DNA of 64,000 nt from Flaccisagitta enflata (GCA_965153355.1 OZ231126.1:78182001-78246000), one strand, 5' to 3'. Positions 14,723 to 25,627 are shown, counted from the stretch's first letter. Translations and numbers: made by a program. Notes: generated by a model from the letters alone, not told the origin.

Positions 14723-15060
14723 CAGGGTGGGGGTTGGGAGGTCCTAGGTGTCATAAACTTATGAAGTTTTGTAATTCTACAAACTGCCCCTATTTATGAT
14801 AATAGTAAGATTTGCCAAGTTTCATGACCATCTGACAAGTCCCTGATACGGCCGCCATCCCCTCATTTTATAAGGCCTAAATGGTTTACAAAGATTTACT
14901 CCTATTGAATCCTATGATGATTGGAGGGGGGGGTGGCGGCCCTATCAGGAACTTGTCAGAAGGTCATGGAACTTGGTATTTCTTTTTATTATAATAAATG
15001 GGGGTAGTTCGTAGAATCACATAGGTTTCTGAGACCAAAGACTTCAATACCCCCACCCTG
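14723..15060. mobile_element. Palindromic MITE, 338 bp
   Basis: Ends CAGGGTGGGGGT and its complement; internal arms (AACTTATGAAG..., CTTGTCAG, GGCGGCC) are also inverted. The flanks read AT on both sides. Confidence 0.7.
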
Positions 15061-15745
15061 ATACATATTTATCCAATCGATTTTTTATCTTCTTTTTGTT
15101 GGTTTAATAGAAGTCGTTGTTGTGGGATTTTGTATAGCTTTGGATTCTTTGTTATGTTTCGTGATCTTGTCTTTTTTATAGTTTTGCCTTTTACCAAATC
15201 AATATTTTTTGGGTTTATTTCTTTTGTTTTTTTTTCTTTTCCTTTTCAAGTTTTATCCCTGCAGCAACTGCAAAAAGACAACGGTTTAGGGGCTCACATC
15301 CGCCCCCCCCTCTCTGATACCACGTCTCGTCTCGCTATGCTTGTGTTCAAAAGCTCAAACTCCACACCCCCTTCCAAAATCAAATTCCTCTTAAAACCAT
15401 TCGATCTTCGTCTACTGGCCTCGATCTATCCTATTCCACCCTCAATGTAAAGCTACTGTTTGACTTCATGGTTGTGGTTATGAGTTTTAACAGGCATCTT
15501 ATGAACGGAGATATTATCAATGAGAAGAAAGAAAGTTAGAAAACAAAATGAATGTATGTGTATTCCCATTTTGAGAAGTCTTCTCTCTCATTGGTTGTGG
15601 TTATGTTAAAACGACGATCTGACGAAAATCGTTGGCGGATTGCTTTTTCTTACAGTAGCAAGAGCGAGTGCAACTAGTTGTAACTAACGCTTGTTGCAAC
15701 TGTACATCGACATCATTAAATGAAGAGTTCTTTCTTTCTTTGCAG
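15061..15745. other. Intron sequence, nothing recognised
   Basis: AT-rich with a few open frames of about 100 codons that match nothing known to me. It ends with the pyrimidine tract of the exon at 15746. Confidence 0.4.
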
Positions 15746-15823
15746 GATTGGATTATGGAGCATTATTCCGAGGACAGCTCCCAGTACGGGACAGACTTGG
15801 TCGAACTCCACGATTTGAGGAAG
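15746..15823 (+). CDS. RHPN: Rhophilin exon: BRO1 domain, first helices
   Basis: 26 codons between acceptor TTTGCAG and donor GTAAAAG, encoding DWIMEHYSEDSSQYGTDLVE then LHDLRK. It corresponds to the 'ILEHYSED...DLRQ' segment of vertebrate rhophilins. Phase 0 on both sides. Confidence 0.93.
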
Positions 15824-16049
15824 GTAAAAGTTAACAAGGCAAAATATTCCCGAGTCTCTATTAGTTTAGCACCCAAAGAAAAGCTGGCTAGGAAAATCCA
15901 TTAACAATGTCATTTGATATTCCAACAATCCATATCACATTTAAGTAATCCTTTCATTTTCAAAGGAATCATAAATGAACCATACATTCCCCATGTTCGC
16001 CATTATTGACTCGATGAATGAGCCACCCATTATCAAGTTTCGTTCATTC

Positions 16050-16192
16050 TTTCTTTCATTCATTCATTCATTCATTCATCATTTATTCATGCTTCATTCA
16101 TTCATGTTTTCATTCATTCCCTCATCCATTCATTCATTCATTCATTCATTCATTCATTCATTCATTCATTCATTCATTTATTCATTCATTTC
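16050..16192. repeat. ATTC microsatellite
   Basis: CATT/ATTC repeat within the short intron 15824-16268, ending 76 bases before the acceptor. Confidence 0.9.
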
Positions 16193-16268
16193 AGTAACTC
16201 ATTCCGTCGGTGCTCCGATATTTTGAATATAACATTCGACTTTCTTCCCTGTTTTCCCTCTCTTGAAG

Positions 16269-16393
16269 GCAATGCGCACACCGCAGAGGAATCAAAATGG
16301 CATCGCCCTTCTCTTCGAGTATTATAATCAACTCTTTTTCATAGAAAAAAGATTTTTCCCAACCCAAAGAAGCCTCGGAATTTTTTTTCATTG
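16269..16393 (+). CDS. RHPN: Rhophilin exon: BRO1 domain
   Basis: Encodes AMRTPQRNQNGIALLFEYYN then QLFFIEKRFFPTQRSLGIFF-H. RT-P-R, the YYNQL stretch and ERFFP/KRFFP are conserved in rhophilin BRO1 domains. The exon ends with TG of a tryptophan codon completed by the G opening the next exon at 29970. The 13.6-kb intron after it contains the LTR retrotransposon. Confidence 0.93.
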
Positions 16394-17074
16394 GTGAGTC
16401 ATTTTTTTATTTATCTTTAGAAAAAAAAACGATCCCCTTTTAAATTCGGATTCAAAATTTTCTTGCTATCTATGTCAGGCAGATGATGACTGGCTCGTCT
16501 CTCAACTATGCCCCACGGTTTAAGTTTTAGATTCTCCGACCGTCATCCGCGACGGTCCCTCCTGATCATTTGTGAATTAATGTTGATTTTGACTTTTTTA
16601 ATCTTATGAGTATGTAGGGGGCGAAGACAGCGGGGATAAGAAAGCTCGCTCATAATCAAATTTCAGGGATCTGGGCAAAATGAGGACGCCAAATAAAACC
16701 ATGGAAATAAAAAATGTTTAGCATTACTGGTTTCGATGTTTTACATACTTGTCTTACTAAAAAAGTAAGAAAAAAAAGTAACACTTATCCTACGACTTTC
16801 TTTTACAACTCGCCTCCACTGAGATTTTTTTGATGTCAGAGTTGAGCTTCCAATGTATCATTGCGCGCCAAGAAAGAGAGTCAAACTTACTAAAACCCAG
16901 AAATAAAGGGACAGACAGATACTCAGATGCGCAGGCACTTCATTACTTCACCTTAGGTGACTCAGGCTGTATGCAGCAGGCTGTGTCACGCAATTTGGCG
17001 CCTTGAAAGAAAATGTTTAAGAAAGAAATAACGCTTGTGCGTAACTCGTTACAGCATAGTGAGACAGCAACGAT

Positions 17075-17565
17075 TGTTGTGCCGAGTGGACATTTCCCTT
17101 CCCGCCTTTCCCTGCTTGGATATGGAACCGGTCCTGCTTACCTGAGAAGCCAATCACAGAGAAGAGACTTACCTTGGGTGGGGTAGGGATGAACTAACCA
17201 ATCCTGTGTCACCATTCCTTGCCTCAGCTGTTCATTGGTCTGCCTATTCCTTTGGGAAGCATACTTAACTACTTGCTAGACTGTTGGAGGGGAGTCCGTT
17301 ATCTTGTTTCACTGCTTACTGGAGACGTTGTGGGATTTTGATTATATGAAGATTTAATAACCTTTGTATAAGTGGATTTCATTTGCCTTGGTTTGGGCTG
17401 TTTAGCTCATTGGATATCTGCCTAGCTACAAACCGAAGATAAGTATAGGTTACGTGGATTTATAGGAGCTAGTTTGGTTCATTATTTAGGCATAGGGCGA
17501 TTCATGGGTTTGGGTATTTAGTCGTTATCGCCTAAGAGTCAGTCCTACGGGTCTCTGATTCTTCA
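17075..17565 (+). repeat. 5' LTR of the gypsy-type element
   Basis: 491 bases from TGTTGTGCCGAG to CTGATTCTTCA. No difference from the 3' LTR was seen on reading the two side by side. It should carry promoter and poly(A) functions; a weak AT-rich stretch (GATTATATGAAG) lies near 17339, but no clear TATA box can be named. Confidence 0.95.
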
Positions 17566-17566
17566 A

Positions 17567-17579
17567 TGGTGCATCGGCC
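17567..17579 (+). other. Primer binding site (tRNA-Gly)
   Basis: TGGTGCATCGGCC starts one base after the 5' LTR. It is complementary over 13 bases to a tRNA 3' end of GGCCGATGCA plus CCA, which is how invertebrate tRNA-Gly(GCC) ends. The tRNA identity is from memory of that tRNA. Confidence 0.75.
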
Positions 17580-19469
17580 TTTTGTTTTCCTAATCAGATT
17601 TCTTTTCCTTTCTAGTCTGAGGTCGGTTCATTTCGAATCCGCGCTTCGATCGTACGGCAGTCGAGTCTTTTTTCCACTGAACAAAATTTTTTCATCCTCG
17701 CCAATTTTTTTCGCGACGACGTCGTCACCGCCGGACATCGTCGTAGTTCTTGGCGCCTTCATTACTAATCTCTATTGATAAGTATGGTGTAAGGTAACAG
17801 GTATCACAATCTATTTTTTTTCTTCCTTTTCTTTGGTCCGGAGCTGTTTCGCAGCGTCGGGTTGAAATTAAGTTCACTCTATTTTTTTTATAAATTTTTT
17901 TTTAACACTTATTTTTCTCTTATATCTTTGTGAGTCGCGATTGAGGCCCCTAACAGGAATTCGGCGGGACATGTAATCTCTGGGTGTATGCCCCTTTCAA
18001 CCTAGTGGCAGTAGAGTTGAACTGTTGACAATGCATGAATATACCGCAGGGGTATAAGTTGAACCAATGTAAATATATAGGCCCGTTGACATTGGAGAAG
18101 TTTTTTTTGTAGTAGCATACATTTTAGACGCCCTTTCCAAAGGTTTGGGTTAAAAGTCTACATCTCCAATCCCCACCCTCGTTGGCTAGCGCTGGCCGAC
18201 GGGCGTAGAGATCCCTCATTTGTGATTTACCATTTTTCAGAGGTACCCTGAAATTCCATTTATTTTTCTTTTTGTTTACCGAGGCGGCGTTAGGCCTTAG
18301 GTTTTTTTTTTCTTTGTCGGTTTTAGTTGGTAGTTATTCATTGAGAATAACTTGGAAAGAAAAACAACATTTTTGGCTAAGTTATTTCGTCTTCAATTCA
18401 GTCTCACCTCTCACTCATACCCCCTCCCTTATTAGTTTTTTTTTTAGTTTTCCGTCTCCGGAACAGTGAAGCAAACGGATCCAGTTTTTATCTAGTCCTA
18501 ATTTAGTTTAAATTAGATAGTATAGTTTGCTCATAACATTTGTCCCAGTGAGTCATTCACCTCCAACAGTCGTGCAATAAAAAGAAAGGGAGATAAATAT
18601 TCAGTCTAATGTCTTGGTGGTTAGTCACCGTCATTTCTATCAGTGTCGTATCATCTTTGTCATTTGTCAGTTTTGTTATTGTTGAAGTTCTCAAACATAT
18701 TCGACCGTGATTGCCACATCTGTTTTTATTGGCATTTTGTCTCCTTCCCCTCCTCCCCACCAGCAGTTGGGGAATCTCTGAATCTTACGTTATTCGTTTT
18801 AACGCCGCCGGCACCCCGACTTCAAATTCGATCGCAAGTTTTCGTTTCACCGCCTCATCTCACTTCGCATCGGCGCCATCGCTAATTGGAATTTCATCAC
18901 GACGCCTATTACGTTACGCAATCTACATTTAACGGCGGTTGTCTCTCATCAGTTCAACACTCAAAAATCAGCTTCCAACGTCGGGGAACGCCAAATTTTT
19001 ACGGGAAAGGTTAGTCACATTGGGTCTTGATCGAGTATTAGCTAATACGCGTTGCCCAGAGATCGTCAATGTTTGTTTTTCTCATGTCAATTCAAGTTGA
19101 GTGATGCCGATAAGAATCTATCCTGATGACATAGTTTATGTTGGTACACAAGAAGATTTTAGGGACCTAGCATACTTCGCTACTTACTGTGCTGTGAGGT
19201 GGCTTAGCTTGAACTGTGAAATTTTGTGTGACACAAGAGACCCGAGCCTTATTTTTTTCTTCCCAATTAATCCTACTTACCAACAATTGGAAGATTTTTT
19301 GTACATTTATTCACTCGCCTTCCATTACTACTCGGTTCTTTTTGAGAATTTTTAAATTGGTGCTGATTGATGCAGGCCTAGTAGTGCAACGTCATTGGTT
19401 GAGTGGAAATTGCGTGTTACCTAGCCTGAATTTTGAAGCTAACTTGTCTGTCTGGGTGTAATATCCGAA
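17580..19469 (+). other. Long leader of the retrotransposon
   Basis: About 1.9 kb between primer site and gag start. Only short ORFs occur (longest about 85 codons, 19101-19355), none recognisable. Such a leader normally holds packaging and dimerisation signals. None can be identified by eye. Confidence 0.5.
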
Positions 19470-20888
19470 ATGGGAGACGAAGACCCAGTACATCCGGCAC
19501 AGCCAGCACAGCCAGAAGTGCCCCCGCGTGAGTTCTATCAGGCTCTGGTTGACCGAATGAATGAACCCAGACCGTTGACTGTGAAAAACTTGCCTGGGGA
19601 CAATTTCAAGTCGGGTCAGGACTTTGAACTTTTCGTGGTCGGGTTCATCGACAATGTACGGGTGGCACATGGGCTGGCAGTGGGTGATCCAAGGGTTAAT
19701 GGCCTCTGTCTGAATTGGATCCCCTGTAAGCTTGAGTTGGGAACCACTAGAGCCGTTTTTGACAACTTACCAGACACTGTTAAGCAAGACTGGACACAGC
19801 TTAGGGCCGCACTTAGCCTAGCATTCAAGGACGAATCGGAAGAAATTTTTTTCCTTTCTCGCGACGATGCCTGGAAAAGAACCCCTGGCATGAGTCTGAT
19901 CGATTATAAAAACGGGCTTCTTCACCGTCTCCGAAAATTTCAACCTGGCCTTAAGACAATTCAGGGTGAGTGGGACCGTGCATGCGTTCGTCGTTTTCGG
20001 GCAGGCCTCCAAAACCCAGTTTTGGAGGCTCACATCCTGATGAACGCAACCGGTCCCAACCACAATCTGGATTACGCTTACCAAATCGCGGCTAATTATG
20101 AAAACACACTCAACACCATTGGCCAAAGTGGGAGCCGTTCCGCGGCGCCGAATATGGCTGCAATGTTTAACATCCCCCATGTAGCTGCTTTCGAGACCGC
20201 GACTCCACACTTGGGCGCATTAGGCAGCCATCAGGAAAAGACCAATGACCGTCTAGATGCATTGGAAACATCTGCCAAAAAGACCGAGCTAGACCTTTCA
20301 GAGTTGAGGGCAGGCCTGACCGAGGTCAGGGAAGGGGTGAAAACAATCAAAGAAGATTTGGCTCGAGACCGGGCAAATCCTAGACCTTATTATGTACGCC
20401 CTGCGAGACCCCTCTACCCTGTGGCTCGAATGCCACTCAACCAATTCAATCGACCATACTACCAGCAGAACCAAAGTTTCCAGGGTGCAAGACCCAGAGT
20501 TGCGGCTGGCTTGACTGGAGGGCCTGGATATGTGACCAGCCAGCCAGCCCTCCAGCCTCAGGCCAATGCCCAAACTGGTTCGCAGGCCAATGCTCAGGCA
20601 CAGAGACCGGCACAGAACTACTCAAGTTCCCAATCTACACAGATGGGCAGCAGCTCTTGCCTGGCATTGCCTCAGCGCCCACCAGGTCCAGCCATGGGCT
20701 CAATGGAAGAGAGATGTGAGTCAAGTGAGTCCACAGACGTTAAATCCTCTTTTCCCAACCCTCACATTCAACATGGTCATTTTGATGCGGGTCATGGGTG
20801 GACGGGTGTGGATCTCAACGACGCGGTAGCCCATGGTTATGATCTTGCCCCAGAGGGGATGTACGTGTACAGTGATCTGCCTTTTTAA
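19470..20888 (+). CDS. gag: Gag polyprotein of the gypsy-type element
   Basis: 472 residues. The start ATG has G at -3 and +4. Residues about 40-230 have the feel of a Ty3/gypsy capsid region: a 'W..L...L...F' stretch (DWTQLRAALSLAFKD) and a 'DY...L...L..F.PG' stretch around residues 140-160. Residues about 255-300 form a heptad-like coiled coil. Residues about 315-410 are Pro/Gln/Ala-rich. No CCHC zinc knuckle is present, so nucleic-acid binding must rest on other residues. The frame ends at TAA 20886-20888 next to a T-run where pol opens in the -1 frame. Assignment as Gag rests on position plus capsid-like pattern. Confidence 0.85.
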   Translation: MGDEDPVHPAQPAQPEVPPREFYQALVDRMNEPRPLTVKNLPGDNFKSGQDFELFVVGFIDNVRVAHGLAVGDPRVNGLCLNWIPCKLELGTTRAVFDNLPDTVKQDWTQLRAALSLAFKDESEEIFFLSRDDAWKRTPGMSLIDYKNGLLHRLRKFQPGLKTIQGEWDRACVRRFRAGLQNPVLEAHILMNATGPNHNLDYAYQIAANYENTLNTIGQSGSRSAAPNMAAMFNIPHVAAFETATPHLGALGSHQEKTNDRLDALETSAKKTELDLSELRAGLTEVREGVKTIKEDLARDRANPRPYYVRPARPLYPVARMPLNQFNRPYYQQNQSFQGARPRVAAGLTGGPGYVTSQPALQPQANAQTGSQANAQAQRPAQNYSSSQSTQMGSSSCLALPQRPPGPAMGSMEERCESSESTDVKSSFPNPHIQHGHFDAGHGWTGVDLNDAVAHGYDLAPEGMYVYSDLPF

Positions 20889-20890
20889 AG
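20876..20890 (+). promoter_or_regulatory. Probable -1 frameshift site between gag and pol
   Basis: The only overlap of the two frames is 20876-20888. It contains CCTTTTTAAAG: gag reads CCT TTT TAA, so slippage of the TTT-decoding tRNA one base back within the five T's gives TTA AAG and enters pol. The pol frame has a stop (TGA 20873-20875) immediately upstream, so the switch must occur here. No downstream pseudoknot was assessed. Confidence 0.6.
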
Positions 20891-23800
20891 GCTGGTGGGT
20901 CTCGTCAGGCAGAGCCCACTGGCCAGACGCACAACCTGCCTGCTTACAAATACAAGTGTCTGTGTGATCTGCGCATAAATGGGGTGACCACACAGACACT
21001 TGTCGACACTGGGGCAACGTCCTCGGCGATAAGCCTTCGTTTGTTAGAATGCTTTCCTAATGGGAAGAGATGTATTTTTAGAAAGTCCCCCAAAATTTGC
21101 ATATCAGTCAATAATCAGCCCCTCAAGTCTCTATTCACGGTGAAACTGCCTATTTTGTTACAAAACAATCGCACGGTTCACCATGAATTTGAGGTTATTG
21201 ATGGGCTAATTCACCCGGCCTTACTAGGAACAGATTTTCTCAAAAGCCAAGAGGCAAAATTGGATTTTTCGACAAACTCCCTTCAATTAGGAAAAGTGAA
21301 CATCCCTTTTCAGATTCCTGAGTGGTCACCCCCAAAACCTAGTCACTTAACTTCTTTTGACAATGTTGTCCTTGAGCCCTCTTCGATCTCACTAGTGAGA
21401 GCGGATTTTGCTGGCTTGGACCCTAGACTTACTAATCCTGACCTTGACAGTCTTCTTATCGGACCGTTACAGCCAAATTTTTTTGGCAATGACTTTTTGG
21501 CATCATGCTCTGTTATTGACCCCAAAGCCCCTGAGATATGGGTAGAAGTGTTGAACCCATCTGACACACCCATCCACATCCCCCAGGGAGAACCCATAGC
21601 TTGGATAGAGGGAGAAAATCCTGAGATTGAGACAACTGAGATTTCCAGGGATTTAAGTTGTATGCCCTCCAATCTCGATGAAAAAGGGGAAGTGGAAGAC
21701 TTTTGTGGGGGCGTTGGTCATCTCTTTGGGGATGGGACCGGAGCAGAGAAAAACAACTTTGACCCTCCAAATTGCAATTTTACACCAGCTTTTTCAGACC
21801 AAATTGAACCTAAATGTGACACTATACCTACTCAATTTACGGCTGCTTTCACTGACGGACCCGACCTTATCCAAGAAGGGCCCCTAGGAGCTCAAACACC
21901 TACTCATACAGGGCCCCCGAGGTCAGATGGCCGCGATGCCCCTGTCGAGGTTGAGGTGGTTGAAGAAGCTGATTATGAGAGAGAGTACCCATTTACACCT
22001 AGAGCCGTTATGACAAAGCATGGCCTCATTGAACTGAAACCTGACTATGACACTTTGTTTGGCTTAGAGCCCTTACAAGAACAGATTTTGCCGGACTCTT
22101 ATGTTGAGATACCTCCTGAATTTGCAACTAAACAAGACACAAGAAAGTACGAACCTAACTTTGATGGGTGTGTTTTTGAGGGAGAGGATCTTGAGAAACT
22201 CAAACAAATAGTGGGGGATTTTCCCGAAATATTCGCCTCCCATGCGGAGGATATAGGGAAAACAACTTTACTGTACCACTACACAAATTTGACGACAGAC
22301 AAACCAGTCTCAGCAAGTTACTACAGGTCCCCTCCGCCCAAAGTTAGGGAAGACATTGATAGAGAAACTCAGAAACTACTCTCTGCAGGCATTATAAGAG
22401 AAAGCGAAAGTCCGTACTCAGCACCCATTGTCCTCGTCCGCAAGCCGGACGGGACATGGCGCTATTGTACGGATTTTCGCAAATTAAATGCTATAACGCA
22501 GAAAGTTTCATTCCCCATCCCAAGCATCAATGACAGCTTGAGAAGGTTTCAAAACCCGAAATATTTCTCAAGTCTAGATTTGTTAAAGGGGTTTTTTCAA
22601 ATTGAGGTCTCTGAAAGCCATAAACATTTTTACGGCTTCAGCGACGGCCGTCGGCACTTGGAATATAACCGAGTGCCGATGGGATCCAAAAACTCTAGTT
22701 CCACCTTAGCTCAGCTCATGGAGATTGTATTCCGGGGATTTCCCCCGGAATACTTTCTCAGTTATTTGGACGATATATTGTTGGCAACGCCAACTGTGGA
22801 ACTGCACTTGACCTACTTAGAAAGAATCTTTACGGCCCTTAAGCGAGCCGGCCTCAAGTTAAACCCTCTCAAATGTAAGTTTGGGCAGAGGTCGGTTTCG
22901 ACTTTGGGGTTTGTGATGGATGAGAGTGGTATCAGGCCCGATCCCGCTAACTTAGCAAAAATTAGAGATTGGCCCGCCCCTGTAAATCAAAAACAAGTCC
23001 GGCAGTTTGTTGGCCTGTGTTCTTACTACAGGTCCCACATTGTTGGGTTTGCAAAAAAAGCCGAGCCTTTAACTGATCTTCTCATGAAGAGCAGGGAGTG
23101 GTTTTGGTCTGACAAACAACAGGAGGCCTATGAGACCCTCAAGGATAGGTTGTTACATGGGACGGCCTGTAGCTACCCGAATTTTAGCAAAGAATTTATT
23201 TTGAAATGTGACGGGTCTGGTACCACGGTTGGAGCAGTTTTATCACAGCTGGATAGCCGCGGAAAGGAATGTATTGTGTCATGTGCAAGTCAAAAACTTA
23301 ATAGTGTTGAGGCTAAGTGGTCCGCCCTAGATAAAGAATTTTTCGCAATTATCTGGGCGGTTCGCTATTTCAAACATTACTTACGCTTTGACAAATTCAA
23401 AATAGTGACTGACCATCGACCTCTGTTGTCTTGCCTGAGTATCAACACAAACAATGATGCGACAGGGAAAAGGACAAGGTGGTCGTTGGAGTTGCAGACT
23501 TACTCATTCGAACTGTTGTACAAGAAAGGTGCACACAACACTGACGCTGACGCTCTCAGTCGACATCCAAAACCGGACGAGCCACAGGACAGTGACAGTG
23601 ACGATATTTTTATCGCCGGAGCTATGACCACAACTGAGATACCGTTAACCGAGTTCAATGATGACAATGACGACAATGACTTTTTGCAAAGATTGAAGAA
23701 GGAGCAGATGAAAGATGTGGAGATTGGCAATATTGTGACTTTTCTGAAGGGACCCCAAGCCCCTGTGGAGGCTGATGGCCGCCGGGCAAAAAAGGGCCCC

Positions 23801-25627
23801 AGAAAAATTTTTGATAAAGATTATAAAATCATCGATGAGGTTTTATACTTGGTTGAGGTGGATAAAGTGGATGGGCTAAAAAAGGCAAAGGTTATGGTCC
23901 CCACTAGTATGATCCCTGAGTTTTTGGAACGATGCCATGGTGACCTAAGAGCCGGGCATCCAGGGGAAAAACGATGCTATGACATTTTGTCCAAATTTGC
24001 TTTTTGGCCTAAGATGAGGCGGGATGTGGGTGATAAGGTCAGAACTTGTACCTTTTGCCAGGCGTCCCGGCCCAATCCTTATCGCCATATGATTCCAGTT
24101 AAGGCACAAAAAGCAGATTTTCCCCTTCAGTTTGTCCAGGCTGATTTGTTAAAGTTCACTCCTCCTTCACAAGGATATCAATATATCCTTGTGTTGGAGG
24201 ATCGCTTTACAAAGTTTTGTCAATTATACCCATTGAGAGACAAAAATACCATTTCTGTGGCCAAATGCTTCACTGATTTTGTCACCCGTTTTGGTGCCCC
24301 TATCCAATGGGGCACTGATAACGGGGGCGAATTCAAGAGCAGGCTCATTGAGGCTCTTTGCAATACATATGGCACTAAGAAAACGTTCAGTTTGGCCTAT
24401 CACCCACAGAGTAATGGTCAAACTGAACGCAAAAATAGAACCATCATTGCCGAATTATCAAAACGCATTGCTCAATACGGACATGACTGGGCCTCTCAAC
24501 TAAAATGGGTTCAATTCTGTTATAATGGTACCCCACACAGAGCAACGAAATTTAGCCCCCATTTGTTGATGTTTGGACGCGAACCAACTTCCCCATTTCT
24601 CAGTGAAATCCCCCCTGTAAATACATTGGGCTGGGATGGCGAAGCAAAGAATTTTTTCAATCAGCACCAAAAAGAGATGACAAGAGCCCATGAGTTGGCT
24701 AGGGAATACCATCAGGATTACAGAGAGCAAATGGAGAGACAGGCAACTAAAAAGGGGTCTCAACCACCTTTCAAGAAGGGTTCACAGGTGTGGGCATTTA
24801 TTCCAAGAGAAAGCCGTCAAAAAGCGTCTCTCCACTTCAATGGCCCTTGGGAGGTCATTGAAGTGCAGGGAAACACGTACAAATTGAGGAAAGATGGTCA
24901 AGAGATACATAGGCCTCAGTCTGACCTCAAAGATTATGAGCCGCCAAAATTTTTGCAAGAGGAAGACAGACATACTGACCAGAAGACAGACCGACCTGAG
25001 GTGGAGACAAAGGGAATGGATGGGTCATTGGGCACCTTTTTGTCAGTGGCTCATATCCTCTCTGGAGGATCTGTCACTCCGGTCACATCTGTCACTCCGG
25101 TCACATCTGTCACTCCGGTCACATCTGTCACTCAGGTTACATCTGTCGCTACGGTCACATCTGTCACTCCGGTTACATCTGTCACTCCGGTAACATCTGT
25201 CACTCAGGTTACATCTGTCACTCCGGCTACATCTGCTACTCTGGTGGCACCTGTTACAGCAACAAATTCGCGAGTTAGGTCAGCCTCAATTTCAACCACT
25301 AATCCGTTACCTACCGACCCATCACCTACCCATCATTGTGATACAGGTGCTGTTGGTGGTGATCCATGTTTTTTTGATGATTTGGCGAATGATGGAGAAT
25401 TGGATTTGGAGGCGAATGTGGATGATGAGGAAGATGTGGATGAGCGAGAGGCCATGGCCTCGCGCATTCCAGTTTTGGTTAATAGAACATCACCTCATCC
25501 TCCAGAGGATATTCCGCCTAGGCTGGCGAGGGAATTGAGGAGACTTAAAGACAAAAACACACCTGGTCTTAAACAAACAGACAATAGTGAGCTCCCGCCA
25601 AAAAGGAAATCTAAATGGAGAAAGTAA
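20876..25627 (+). CDS. pol: Pol polyprotein: protease, RT, RNase H, integrase
   Basis: The frame is open from 20876 to TAA 25625-25627 and has no suitable ATG at its start; it overlaps gag by 13 bases in the -1 frame. Visible parts: aspartic protease with VDTGATSS (DTG at 21005); RT with 'LDLLKGFFQIEV' and the YLDD active site at 22763-22774; RNase H with CDGSG (Asp at 23210) and TDHRPLL; integrase zinc finger H-H-C-C at about 23936-24060; catalytic D, D, E codons at 24143, 24317 and 24425 (35 residues between the last two); and a GPY/F-like module (HFNGPWEV, about 24831). After it, 25069-25258 is an 18-bp tandem repeat coding Ser-Val-Thr-Pro-Val-Thr units. An acidic then basic tail follows. 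All catalytic residues looked for are present. Confidence 0.95.
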   Translation, partial: SAFLKAGGSRQAEPTGQTHNLPAYKYKCLCDLRINGVTTQTLVDTGATSSAISLRLLECFPNGKRCIFRKSPKICISVNNQPLKSLFTVKLPILLQNNRTVHHEFEVIDGLIHPALLGTDFLKSQEAKLDFSTNSLQLGKVNIPFQIPEWSPPKPSHLTSFDNVVLEPSSISLVRADFAGLDPRLTNPDLDSLLIGPLQPNFFGNDFLASCSVIDPKAPEIWVEVLNPSDTPIHIPQGEPIAWIEGENPEIETTEISRDLSCMPSNLDEKGEVEDFCGGVGHLFGDGTGAEKNNFDPPNCNFTPAFSDQIEPKCDTIPTQFTAAFTDGPDLIQEGPLGAQTPTHTGPPRSDGRDAPVEVEVVEEADYEREYPFTPRAVMTKHGLIELKPDYDTLFGLEPLQEQILPDSYVEIPPEFATKQDTRKYEPNFDGCVFEGEDLEKLKQIVGDFPEIFASHAEDIGKTTLLYHYTNLTTDKPVSASYYRSPPPKVREDIDRETQKLLSAGIIRESESPYSAPIVLVRKPDGTWRYCTDFRKLNAITQKVSFPIPSINDSLRRFQNPKYFSSLDLLKGFFQIEVSESHKHFYGFSDGRRHLEYNRVPMGSKNSSSTLAQLMEIVFRGFPPEYFLSYLDDILLATPTVELHLTYLERIFTALKRAGLKLNPLKCKFGQRSVSTLGFVMDESGIRPDPANLAKIRDWPAPVNQKQVRQFVGLCSYYRSHIVGFAKKAEPLTDLLMKSREWFWSDKQQEAYETLKDRLLHGTACSYPNFSKEFILKCDGSGTTVGAVLSQLDSRGKECIVSCASQKLNSVEAKWSALDKEFFAIIWAVRYFKHYLRFDKFKIVTDHRPLLSCLSINTNNDATGKRTRWSLELQTYSFELLYKKGAHNTDADALSRHPKPDEPQDSDSDDIFIAGAMTTTEIPLTEFNDDNDDNDFLQRLKKEQMKDVEIGNIVTFLKGPQAPVEADGRRAKKGPRKIFDKDYKIIDEVLYLVEVDKVDGLKKAKVMVPTSMIPEFLERCHGDLRAGHPGEKRCYDILSKFAFWPKMRRDVGDKVRTCTFCQASRPNPYRHMIPVKAQKADFPLQFVQADLLKFTPPSQGYQYILVLEDRFTKFCQLYPLRDKNTISVAKCFTDFVTRFGAPIQWGTDNGGEFKSRLIEALCNTYGTKKTFSLAYHPQSNGQTERKNRTIIAELSKRIAQYGHDWASQLKWVQFCYNGTPHRATKFSPHLLMFGREPTSPFLSEIPPVNTLGWDGEAKNFFNQHQKEMTRAHELAREYHQDYREQMERQATKKGSQPPFKKGSQVWAFIPRESRQKASLHFNGPWEVIEVQGNTYKLRKDGQEIHRPQSDLKDYEPPKFLQEEDRHTDQKTDRPEVETKGMDGSLGTFLSVAHILSGGSVTPVTSVTPVTSVTPVTSVTQVTSVATVTSVTPVTSVTPVTSVTQVTSVTPATSATLVAPVTATNSRVRSASISTTNPLPTDPSPTHHCDTGAVGGDPCFFDDLANDGELDLEANVDDEEDVDEREAMASRIPVLVNRTSPHPPEDIPPRLARELRRLKDKNTPGLKQTDNSELPPKRKSKWRK

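Noticed and set aside
20984-25627. pol starting at GTG 20984
   Set aside because: The frame is open upstream to 20876 and no initiator is present; frameshifting from gag explains expression better.
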